Below are positions 22,332-32,337 of a stretch of 64,000 nt of DNA, piece by piece. Position 1 is the first letter of the stretch; each line of letters starts with the position of its first letter. The DNA is from Bullera alba (taxonomy: Eukaryota > Basidiomycota > Tremellomycetes > Tremellales > Bulleraceae). The stretch covers positions 1,426,001 to 1,490,000 of the forward strand of contig BCIX01000003.1 of assembly GCA_001600095.1 (NCBI GenBank). Direction: 5' to 3'. The notes beneath the pieces were generated by a model that saw nothing but the letters and a program-made list of their open reading frames with translations, was not told the origin of the DNA and did no database searches. The position numbers and the translations under genes were made by a program.

Positions 22332-23108
22332 TGTTTTGTGTACAGTGCCGATTGTCAACACTCAAGAAGGGGTTCGGGAGGATTCGAGGTATCATGACCC
22401 GTGTCCATGTTATAGCGATCGACACGACCCCGGAGCTCATGCTGTCTCGCATTGGTGTCGCTACGGTCTCGCTCATGCGCTCATGGGCCGTGGCTCACAA
22501 AATGAGAGGACAAAAGTCTGACGTGTCTCTCTAATGTCACTCTTGCTGTTTGACGTCAGTCGGACGACTAGCCCTGCGTGACCCTGCGTGACCCCTGAGA
22601 CCAGTCACCAAAAATAGACCAGTTCAAGACTCCTCTTAAACCCGACTCCGCGACTAGCCGCGACTCCACTGCACCAGACTCTACCAGACTGCACCTCCCC
22701 TGTTAAGTACATACAATCTGGCTATGTAACAAGCGGGTTCCTCAGGTTTGATTTCGCACCTGTCGAGATCTGTCGGCTGTTGTCGGCTGACACTCAGACA
22801 GCTCAGAGAGACTCAAACAGACTCAGACTCATTCGGCTGTCTCTGCCGCAGAAACCGATCGGCAGTCAGTCAATAAGTATACTCCTGTGTACTCAGACAG
22901 ACTCCGACAGACTCAGACAGACTCAGACAGACTCAGACAGACTCAGACAGACTCAGACAGACTCAGACAGACTCAGCCCAGGCTCAGCAGAGCCCGAGTG
23001 ACTCCTGTGGAGCTCCTGTGGCTGCATAGGGCTGCATTGCCTGCGTCGTCTTGCATGACGTTACTAACTCGTAACTTACTCATGAACCCCTTCAATCTAA
23101 ACTCCAAC
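22332..23108. other. Intergenic region with a minisatellite
   Basis: Upstream region of the MFS gene and 3' flank of DUF6534 copy A. No gene is supported. It contains the 10-bp tandem repeat listed separately, diffuse CAGACTC-like words from about 22780 onward, and CTGCGTGACC repeated twice near 22575-22595. Confidence 0.55.
22891..22976. repeat. 10-bp tandem repeat (ACTCAGACAG), 8.6 copies
   Basis: Eight complete consecutive copies of a 10-bp unit plus six further bases; one copy differs by a single base (ACTCCGACAG). Degenerate copies precede it at 22790-22830. It lies about 560 bp upstream of the MFS start codon. The copy number is likely variable between strains because the units are nearly identical. 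Confidence 0.9.
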
Positions 23109-24527
23109 TTAGACGCTTTCATCATCGAGGGTTAACTCTAGAGCGTTCGGCTTGAAGCCCGGGGCAACTTGCCCCATCGACACTAGCGGAATGACCCTTC
23201 CTTCGCCGCCCGGTGTCGGCTGTGCGCCGCGGAGGATGTTCTTCAGATTGTCGCGACTGACTAGAGAGTGGAGGATGGAGTGGAAGTAGACTGGCCCAAT
23301 GATCCATGTGACCACCCTGCTGAAGTTGGCTAATGTAGTCATCAGCGATCCACGCGCCATACAAGAGAGTTCGACCCACCTAACGAAGCACCTTGCGTTG
23401 CCCCGATGACCACTTGGACCAAGATGATGGCGACGGGCGGTAGCCTGGTAGCATGAGCTAATAGTCATTGGCACTGTTGCTCACATGGTCTCGAAGGTCA
23501 AAGACAGCAACTTGCGGAGAAGTTTCACTTCGGTCCTTTTGAACGAACCCCTCGAGCGGATGAGTACGAACGACACTGCTCCGAAATCAGCTCCGGTTCC
23601 TCGTCTCAACTCATTGACTTGATCTCACTCAAGCTGCATACCAAGAGATCCACCAGGAGACACACACTGGCCCAAGCTGTCGAAACCCGATCTGCCCTGC
23701 TGAGCCATTCTCGCAGCTTTTGAAGGTTCGCGATCTTGACTTCAGGAACATTCAGCCCGGTAACAACCACCCTAACGATATTCAGCATAAGCTACTTCAT
23801 GATCACCCACGCCAGGCATAACGAAGTTGTAGCCAGGGATCCTATTGCGAACACTACCAAGATGAAGGTCTTCTTCCCCGTCAACTAGACAAAGTTAGCA
23901 AGATTTCTGCGGTAGGGACTCACTAGCCATGCTCGTCGCGCAAAGAAGATGACAGCAGCGATATTGAAGGTCCCTATGGCAAACACCACGAACATGTTGG
24001 CTTTGGTGTCAATCTGAAGGAAAGGAGCGATGTCGTCGAATGCGTGTGGGATGATACGATGTGTCTAGCTCGAATTAGCATACTCGTGGGAATAGTAGGT
24101 GTGTCTTACGCTCTTCACTCACTTGCCAGGCATTGACGATGAGCTGCACACTGATTCAAAGTTACAATCCGCTTGATGTATCAAGGTGGAGATGCTCTTA
24201 CAGGCATGTGCAAGTACCCGCCGAGACCAAGATGACACAGAGTCCCGGGTCTGTCGATGCGTACAGCTCAAAGTACCGAGCGACCTGGACCTCGACATCA
24301 ACAACGGCGTCTTAGGCAAAGCAATCTTTATACCTGGATGGTGATAGCTCCGTCTACGAAGCCCTCCAACAGCATGGCCAAAGAGGTATACCACTGGAGA
24401 ACAATCCGGTTTTCAGCCCATCTGTACGGGGTAACACCGCACGGTAACTTACGATCAGCTTGTCCGGCTGGGATCTCAGTGCCGCCCAAACGATATCATC
24501 CAGCACACCTAGTTTCTCAGATGGCAT
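23109..24527 (-). CDS. DUF6534-family seven-helix membrane protein, copy A
   Basis: Ten exons (24453-24527, 24334-24393, 24202-24284, 24123-24150, 23924-24064, 23823-23884, 23629-23771, 23485-23575, 23380-23444, 23109-23329) give about 322 residues. Hydrophobic segments include SLAMLLEGFVDGAITIQ, MFVVFAIGTFNIAAVIFF and TFILVVFAIGSLA, followed by a C-terminal polar tail, the layout of basidiomycete DUF6534 integral membrane proteins. Function is unknown. It is a paralogue of the gene at 48530-50565: four exons have identical lengths (141, 143, 91, 65 nt). Exon 6 is doubtful: at the position where the paralogue has its donor, this copy has no GT in the right phase. The only in-frame solution uses an unusual GTTATG donor 12 nt earlier. 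A damaged gene is possible. Confidence 0.7.
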
Positions 24528-24871
24528 CTTGACGCGGTGGTCGTCGCTGGGTGCGGGAGGTGTTCATACAGCTCAATGCCTCTTTCGTCAACTTTTTGAG
24601 GTGAGTCAGCGGCATTAACTATTGCTTGATGGTCGTCAGGACCGGTGTTTGTTTGTGTGCGCACAGGAGAAGCAATGTCGATGCCCGCAAATTGCCACGA
24701 TCGAAAGGAGGGTCGACGTCAACGGGCGGACCTGAATATCTGATCAGGGCCTGGAGGGCCCTTCCATAGTCTCTCACTGCTCTATGATCGCTTGGATACA
24801 TGCTCTGCTCCACACCACGTCTATCAGTACAAGAAATGTTACAACCTGTGTAATTGCTCGTACTTGTACCA
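24528..24871. other. Intergenic region between DUF6534 copy A and DCR2-like gene
   Basis: Both neighbours are on the minus strand, so this holds the 3' end of the DCR2-like transcript and the promoter of the DUF6534 gene. No gene seen. Confidence 0.5.
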
Positions 24872-27439
24872 TCATAGATCCGCCTGATCCTTGCCAACAC
24901 CTTCAGGTGCGCCGGCACCGACCAGTATTTGCTCGTCCAGAATATCTCCATTCGTCAGCCTCTTATACGTCTCCACCTTCTCTCCATATTCAGATATCTG
25001 GTAGATTCTAACTCTGCGATCGAAACCGATCGATCCGTAGCCAGAGTACGATGATCCTCCATCGAAGCACATCCTAAGAAGGGTCAGTAAAGTTCGCCAC
25101 GGAACCACTGGGAGGGGCGTGTGACAGCTCACCAAATACCATCCACTCTCCTACAGCGATCGGTGTTATGGCAATGTCCATGGCTGAGTACCTTGACCTC
25201 GTTGACCTTGTCCGCATCTGTCCAGCCATCTCGGTTTCCCGACGGCACATCGATTGCTTGCTTGATGCCGTTGTGAAAGAAGCCAGAATTGTGCTTGCTG
25301 GCGCCGGCCCAGTCCATTTGGTCTCCAAACTCCAGCTCGTCTCCGTCAAAGCCAACAGTGTCCGCCGGATCATATGCCTCTGGCAGAGGAATGTGGAACC
25401 ACATCATGGCATTTGGCTTCGCCAGTGTGCGATCTTGACGAGTTTGTCGAGATGGTGTACTCCGCCTCCGCCAGATCTTGCCGAGATCCGTCGCGCCATC
25501 TGGTTTGAAAGGTCGCTCTATTGGATCGATAGATCTTGATACGTTGAGGAACCAATCGATCTGTGATCTGCACTTTGTCAGCATCGTGAAGATGGATGTG
25601 GACGACAACTAACTGTTTGATATAGTCGTATTCAGGTTTAGACCAAGGCAGAACCCGTTCTTGGTACGAGCCTGAGTCTAGAAAGTACAGCGTGAAGAGG
25701 TGTATCCGACTTCTGTAGACAGGTCAGCTGTGAAAGCGAGAACAATAGTCATACTCACGGGTCGCTCGAGTGTAATTGAAGGTGATCTGAGATTATCAGT
25801 ATCGCTCAGGCCCGAACACACTCACAGTTGCCAACACCATCAACGGACTTGGGACCGGCCTTCGCTAAGGAATATGGCATGTTCTGGAGAGCTCTCATCT
25901 GATAGTCACGGTCCTCAGAGATCTCGCTATCATGATTGCCTGGCACAATGAGTGAGCAAAATTTGACAGTCGGGGAGCAGGCACACTATCGTACTCACCG
26001 AATACAGCACACCAAGGGATTTGTCGGTCAATGACTGGTTTCGCAAACTTCGCCAGCACAGATCGAGAGTCATAGGACGTCTTTTGACCATTGAGCTGGT
26101 CGCCAGAGAAGACCTTTCCCCATCATCAGCCAAATGCAGACTTTAAGTCGTTCAGTAACGTACAACAAGATCTGGCTTCTCCTCATCCAGTGCTTTAGCC
26201 AGCCAAGTCGCCGTATCGATATCACCGGTACAAGGCACCTTGTCGGTGTCACGACAGGAACCCGTTCCAACAGAATAGTGGAGATCAGCAACTGCGTCAG
26301 GTTAGCGGGGGTTCCGTGTACAAGAATACCTGGATACCCACTCTGCAGGATCTTCAGTGTACCATCGGGGTGGAAAGTAGGAACCTCCGCCTTGGGTGGT
26401 ACTGGTCGAAGGTCAGCTACGTGAACAGCTGACCAGTGTGACCTACCTGGATTCCCTCGCTTGTAAGCGATGCCGACACTCTCCCACTTTCCGTCTTTCG
26501 CCTCTACCACCTTTCCTCCCTCGGCCCTCTGAAACCCAAAGAAAGGCGCATCGTCGCCGTAGACCACATCCAGCTCGGTGATGATATCCTGCGTCTCATA
26601 TGCCTCTTGGCGTTTGAATTTGACCATGTCTGTGGTTTGTAGCTTGTACCATAGTCGCATCTCCGGTTGCGTTGGCCACAGACCCGAATGAAGGTCACCC
26701 TCCGCCTTGATCCATCCCTGCAGCCCAGTTGCAACGTCCTCAGGGGCGGGCTCTGGTGCGACCCTAATGTCTGTTACAAGTGGCGTGTCGAGACGCCGAG
26801 TCCGTCTGTAGTACATGTTAAGATACCTCAAGGAAAGTCAGCATGAACCCATCTTCCCTCGAAGTGCGGACATACCAGATTCCAGACCGGATATTGAAAT
26901 CTCTCTCGACAATGACCCATTTCCCTTTCGTCTTGTCCAGCTCGGGGGTCGTCTCCGGTGCGCAATACGAGGGGAAGAGGTATGGAGGAAAGTAGCATGG
27001 CTTGACCGCGATCTCGGTCACTGCAAGTCGTCAGTTGGCGGACAAAGGATGATTCGCCATCATACAGAAACTCACAGCCTGTAGTATGGACAGCGAGTGG
27101 ATCCTGTCAAAGTGGTCAGTAAGTCAACCAGATTAGGATCTGAGGCCTGCTCACCCAGTTGTCTATGGGTATACTCGGCATAAAGTCCTCGTCGACTCCC
27201 GTTCCGTTCGTCGACAGCTGCTCCTGCTCACTGTGCGACTTTGCCAATTGGACCACATCCCAAGACTGCCAACCGAGATGCTGCTTCCCCGCTGGCGACT
27301 TGTAGTGCGATAGTAGGGAGTACGACGCCAGGAAAAACGAGAAGACCAGCAGCAACGCCAGGACGGGCAGGAAGGAGCGCAGGTAGGCGAAACGGGGCGG
27401 CTTGCGGTTGCCTGGATAGTCTGGTTGTAGCTTCGGCAT
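24872..27439 (-). CDS. DCR2: Calcineurin-like phosphoesterase, DCR2-like
   Basis: Twelve exons (27155-27439, 27076-27103, 26876-27020, 26447-26826, 26342-26401, 26164-26291, 25999-26113, 25826-25939, 25759-25786, 25614-25712, 25133-25567, 24872-25073) encode 672 residues. A single membrane segment lies at residues 23-43, followed by a large luminal or extracellular part. The metallophosphoesterase motifs are complete and in order: ADLH near 302, GDQLNG near 345, GNHDSE near 381, and GHCHNTD near 591. The distal part NAMMWFHIPLPEAYDP is typical of yeast Dcr2. Dcr2 is a phosphatase that promotes cell-cycle entry and antagonises Ire1 signalling; that role is transferred by homology. Two exons are only 28 nt. 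All joins keep frame. Confidence 0.9.
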
Positions 27440-27819
27440 GATGGCGGAAGTGGGTAGATTTCAGATCATGACAACGGTGCAGGATCTTCTGGCAATCTAG
27501 CAAGCGACAATGTTTGGACAGGAGGACAAAGGTGTAACAACTCATGTGATGGACTCTCTGGACAACAGGTCAACGGTTAGCGGCTAGCAGTGCTCCGCCG
27601 ATCAGTGGCGGGAAAGGATGCTGATGCGAGAACCAAACAAACACGTGGCATCGGCCAGCCTCATCCACCTGAGGTCTGCAGTGGCTGCAATTGTCGACAG
27701 TCGGCCCGTCCTGCAGTAGTCATGTATATATCTCTCGCGCATAGTCTGTAAACTCCTGAGTATTCTCTCCTTCGGCTGACAAGTATTATGCATGAATTCA
27801 ACAAGAGGGTATCACCAGA
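27440..27819. other. Intergenic region upstream of the DCR2-like gene
   Basis: No gene is supported. Both flanking genes are on the minus strand. Confidence 0.45.
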
Positions 27820-29007
27820 TCACAGAATGGTACAGGGGCGGCAAGTGCGCGAAGTGCGGTTGGAACGTTGCTGACCGTCCCGACGTACTGAGTCCGGTGA
27901 TATGACACTCACACTGGAAGCAATTTCGTGCTCCGCTGGCTCCTCGATCGTCATGGAGGAGGGCGCTGTCGGTTCTGGTTTCCCAAGGTGCTGGCGCTGG
28001 GTATGCGCATCTTCGGATAACGAGGTTTGATCATCTGTGGACGGATGATCAGTGGCGCACGTTATTACTGTCGAGTGATCATACGACTCACAGTGTGATT
28101 CTCTGTAATCTGATCCACTTCCAGGTCCTGCCATAGACAGCTCCTTCTCTAGTAGGGATCTGGTGACATCAGCGAATCTCGACATGTCTCGCATTTTGAT
28201 GAGGGTTGCAGTGGTAGCCAAATCGTTCCAGCCGCTGCATACGCGCTCTTTCATCGAATCCGCTTTGAAACTGAGCTCGTCGACGCGATTGCAGAGAGCA
28301 ACTACACGATAACTGAGCTCGTCGACGCGATTGCAGAGAGCAACTACACGATCGATATGTTTCGAGGATGATCTGGGGCGAGCTGCTGCGATGTCGGAGA
28401 TAAGCTTTTCGATTTCCGACTTCTCTGAGTCCCCCTGTTCGCCCTTTGGTAGGTCATCCAAAGCTTGCTGTTTGTAAAGAGAAGTAAGCTTTTCCACCCA
28501 GTCCCCAGTTATCGCCGCATCGCATATGACGTCCAGGCTGACAATTTCCAGGATATCGAGAAGATCTGGCTTTTCCTCGTCTTGCGCCAACTTGCGTTCC
28601 ATGTCGTCGAGGAAGCTCTCCGTGTTCTTGAGTCGGGCGATGCTGTCGATGGTTTGTAGAGACTTGTTTTAGTGGTGCAGTGAGCTTTTTAAGACGTCTA
28701 GCCGGTCGATAGGATGCAAGCTCAGTGCTTCCTCAGTCTCCACTGCCTCATCCTTCAGATATTGGGTCTCCGTTTGTGGTCCGATACACCTATTCAGTAG
28801 GACAGATCCCCAGCCCGTCAGGCAATCCAGGTGAGCGAGTTCCGACTCGCTATATCCTTCCTTGGCGAGAAGCCGGCCAAGCCGTAGGAGAGATTCCGAG
28901 CTGAACTTTGATGTAAGGTCTAGATCCTTCAGATCATTTTGTATTTTGGCTATAGATCTGACATTTGCAGGCAACGGCGACGCTGTTCGGCTTGATTGTG
29001 CAGACAT
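27820..29007 (-). pseudogene. Coiled-coil protein gene interrupted by an in-frame TAA
   Basis: A frame starting at ATG 29007 runs 112 codons to TAA at 28669-28671 and then continues open in the same frame to 27820, with similar charged, heptad-like composition on both sides (ends LDVLKSSLHH, resumes NKSLQTIDSIARLKN). Read across the stop it would give about 390 residues, or less if the 57-nt stopless intron at 28035-28091 is removed. I recognise no family. The downstream part contains a perfect 42-bp tandem duplication encoding RVVALCNRVDELS twice. The stop could be a real nonsense mutation, or could fall in a 33-nt intron with a poor GTCTTA donor, or there may be two genes. The last exon ends in Arg/Cys-rich sequence. 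Confidence 0.5.
28269..28352. repeat. Perfect 42-bp tandem duplication inside a coding frame
   Basis: Two adjacent, base-for-base identical 42-bp units (28269-28310 and 28311-28352). The unit is a multiple of three and repeats 14 amino acids of a coiled-coil segment. Identity at third codon positions shows the duplication is recent. Confidence 0.95.
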
Positions 29008-29523
29008 CGTTGCCCGAGATTGAGGGTTTGTATGTCGATTCTTTGCTGGGTCGAATATCGGTATAATGGTTGCCGCAGTGTATGGTTGAATTCGAAGACG
29101 CCGTTGTGATGACGCCGGTTGGCGGTTGCTCAATGGCTCCGATCTGTGACATGTCGCAGTCTCACCCCACTGCCACCAGGTCAAAGGAGTGACTGAAGAC
29201 GTGCTACAGGCGAGATGGAACACTTATCATCCACAGATTGCATACAGATCGATCAAAACTCGAGCTGCTGTTGCATCAGTTGCGGCCAACGCCGCCGAAG
29301 TTGATTCACCGTATCCGCGCGTGCCCGCTCAAAATGACGCTGCTGCTGCTGTTTTGACTTGCCCGATGAATTGCCGATGAATTTCCACTTCTCGATGGTC
29401 GCTCGAAGGTGATAGCAGGTAGGAGTGACAATAGGAGTAATCTGTTTGTTACTGTAGGCCTTCAACAGCTACCCTCTGCCCGTTCCGCACCTGCTTTAGC
29501 GAAACCCGCTGAGACCTGCGGAG
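29008..29523. other. Divergent intergenic region upstream of the MCP2-like gene
   Basis: Lies between the minus-strand coiled-coil gene and the plus-strand MCP2-like gene. It contains a short TGCTGCTGCTG run near 29338-29350 and no supported gene. Confidence 0.45.
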
Positions 29524-31735
29524 ATGGCATACTTCCGCCATGGCTCAATTGCGAGCAGCGGCTTGTCATCTGGTTTGCTGAGGTCTGTTCGACAGATCGA
29601 GCCAAGCGTGACGAAGACCGCAAGACTCTTGTCCACCTCGATCTCGCCTCGGTTTTTAACACAGTCGAAAAGCGAGTTCGCACGATCGATTCTGGTGGAT
29701 CGCACAGCCATCGGTCGAAGAAATGTACACACCACTTGGAAACTTCGACAACGTCAAAGTATTCCACAGCCCAAACCTCGGCCGCCAGCAGCAACAAGGC
29801 GATTGAAACGTTTACGCAACACACTGTTTCTTCTCGCCATCCTCTCGATCATCTACTACACCTTCCCACCCTTTCGTCATACAGTCATAGCTGGCGTACG
29901 ATGTGCACGCCTGATGAAGGCGGTTTTGTTGGATGTTTATGACTACAAATCGACATTCGCCAAAGAAGCCAGTTTGACCGACTCGACAGAGGACAGGATG
30001 ATACGGAGACAGGCCAGGAAAGATTGTCACAAGCGGAGCGCAACGCGGATGCTGGAGGCGTTGAAGAAGAACTCGGGGATCTACGTCAAGCTCGGACAGC
30101 ATGTGGCCGCAGTTCAGGTGCTCCCCACGGAATGGACATCGACCATGACACCTCTACAGGATCAATGCTTCCCAACTCCTCTCGACGAGATTGACGATAT
30201 GCTGCGGGCGGATCTCGGAAAAGGCATCGACGAGCTCTTCACCGATTTCCAACCAAATCCAATAGGTGTCGCATCCTTAGCTCAAGTCCATCGAGCGATC
30301 GACAAGCGGACTGGACGACCTGTAGCCGTCAAAGTCCAGCATGCCGATCTGCAAGATTTTGCTCGAATAGACATGGCTACTGTCAACTTTGCCATCAACT
30401 TGGTCAAATACGTCTTCCCAGACTTCGAGTTTTCCTGGTTGGGCGAGGAGATGAATGAGATGCTCCCGTTGGAAATGGACTTTCGGCACGAGGCTTCCAA
30501 CTCTGCCCGATGCAGGAGCGAGTTTGCGCATCTCAAGGGCAAAACATCGCTATACCTCCCAGAGGTGTTGTGGGCAGAGGAGAGGTGTATGGTTATGGAG
30601 TATATCAAAGGGGCTAGAATAGACGATCTGAAATACCTTGCCGATCACAACATCGACAGGAACCAAGTCTCCCAGGAGTTATCCAGGATTTTCTCCCAGA
30701 TGGTATACTTGAACGGCCACTTTCACGCCGATCCCCACCATGGCAATCTCTTGATTCGACCAAAAGCACCGTTGTCCAAGAGTCCCTTCAATTTCGACAT
30801 CTGTCTCTTGGATCACGGACAATACTTCGACATTCCCGATGACCTGAGAGTCAACTACGCTCATTTCTGGTTGAGCCTGATCAAGCGTTCATCTCCGGCC
30901 ACCGACGCGGAGAGGCGGAAGTACGCGAAGCTAGTTGGCAACATTGACGATGATATGGTGAGTTAGACTGTCACGATCTCATACGACTTGTAACTGACTA
31001 GTCTAGTATCCGATCTTGGAATCCGCTATCACTGGCAGGATGAATATGGCTGAGCCATCGCCCACCGATGAAGGGCGACCGACTTCCCTACTGGAGCAGA
31101 AGAACATGGACGATAAGGAACTGAGCAAACTGCGGAATGCGATGCTGGAGAGGGAAGGCCTAATCGTATCAATATTCGAGCTTCTCAGGACCGTGCCAAA
31201 GTAAGTCACGAGAATCTTGTCCCGACCGAGCTCTTGTTGATGATCTCCAGGCGACTTCTGATGATCCTCAAGCTGTCAGATTTGCAACGGTGCGTGATCA
31301 CGATCGTTTTTGCCCAGTTGCTCAGCTGCTGACGATATTGACTTAGCTCTCTTGACTGGAGTTTGGCCACCACTCATGGGCAGAGCAGGATATTTCTCAT
31401 TGTGGCGCAATACTGCGCTAAAGCAGGTGTGTTTCCATTCTTTCATCTGACTTTCTGAAGGCACATCTGCTGACCATCCCTCACTTGTAGTATGGCACGA
31501 CGAACTGAACACCTTCCACCGGCGACTTCGCGCGGAAGGCGTCTCTTTCCGGCTTTTCTCGGACCTCATCGGCTCGTGGTCCTCATTCGCGTACTGGAAC
31601 CTAGGTCTTGGCGCCATCGAAAGAGGAATGGACTTCCGAGCGAGGCTAGTCAAGATGGGTCTATGGGTGCATGGCCTGGCGACCGGTGGTCTCGAGAGGG
31701 CGAACAAGCAGGCGGCAGGATTGACTGCTTACTGA
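29524..31735 (+). CDS. MCP2: Mitochondrial ABC1/ADCK-family kinase-like protein (MCP2/ADCK1-like)
   Basis: Five exons (29524-30957, 31007-31200, 31251-31289, 31347-31426, 31491-31735) encode 663 residues. The N-terminus is Ser/Arg-rich and lacks acids, as in a mitochondrial presequence. A membrane segment lies near residues 98-115 (TLFLLAILSIIYYTF). Family motifs follow: YVKLGQH (KxGQ), GVASLAQVHRA (the Ala-rich loop that replaces the Gly-rich loop), VAVKVQH with the conserved lysine, FHADPHHGNLL as the catalytic loop, and DHGQY in place of DFG. This is the UbiB/ABC1 fold. Yeast Mcp2 and human ADCK1 act at the mitochondrial inner membrane in lipid homeostasis; the same role is inferred. Introns are 49-64 nt. 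Confidence 0.92.
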
Positions 31736-32337
31736 TCGCAACCACACGACCACAATAGATTGCTTAGATACTGCCTCGGTGTTGTAAGTCGCTATCATTG
31801 GGATCTCATGCATGTTATCACTATAGCTAGTTCATATACAACTTTTGGTCTCTGTGACTAGGTGGCATACATGATGGTCGGACTGTGATCGACTCTCCCT
31901 CAGTTACAAGGGAGGCATCGAGACTGCTCGTCTGGTAACTCTGACTATTGACTTCGATGGCTTTGTCGTGTATATCCTGCCAGGCTTGCCGGATCGAATG
32001 TCGATATCTTCGTGGAATGTCAATCGGTGATGGGTAGAATGGGGTGTCTGCTGGCTCAATATTCGAGGATATGTCCTGGGCACTCTTGGAAGAGCGTGTA
32101 GTTGTGCGACCGGAGGAGGTGTTCCTAGATACGCCATCGACAGCGCTGCCCCAGGAGGAGCCTGTACAACTGCAACAGGTCTCCTGGACGGAGACTCAGC
32201 TCTTGCTTCAACTTGCTCAGTCAGACTCACTTGTGCATCTCCTCGTCGAATGGCTGGCGCAGGTCGAGCAAGGTGTGGACTATGTGGGGCCATAGTCGCG
32301 TGCGCACCAACATCCACAGTACTCCCATCAGGCATAA
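31736..32337. other. Convergent intergenic region, possible alternative 3' end of the KAR5-like gene
   Basis: Between the MCP2-like stop and the KAR5-like stop. The minus strand here remains open in one frame as far as 31904, and splice-like sites exist (a GTGAGT at about 32229). An alternative, longer C-terminus of the KAR5-like gene could therefore be encoded here, but it is not needed for the core model. Confidence 0.4.

Noticed and set aside
23101..24527. DUF6534 copy A read as a recently inactivated pseudogene
   Set aside because: Not concluded: all other joins are in frame and the C-terminal exons are intact, so an in-frame alternative donor remains possible. It is kept as a coding gene with a flagged exon.
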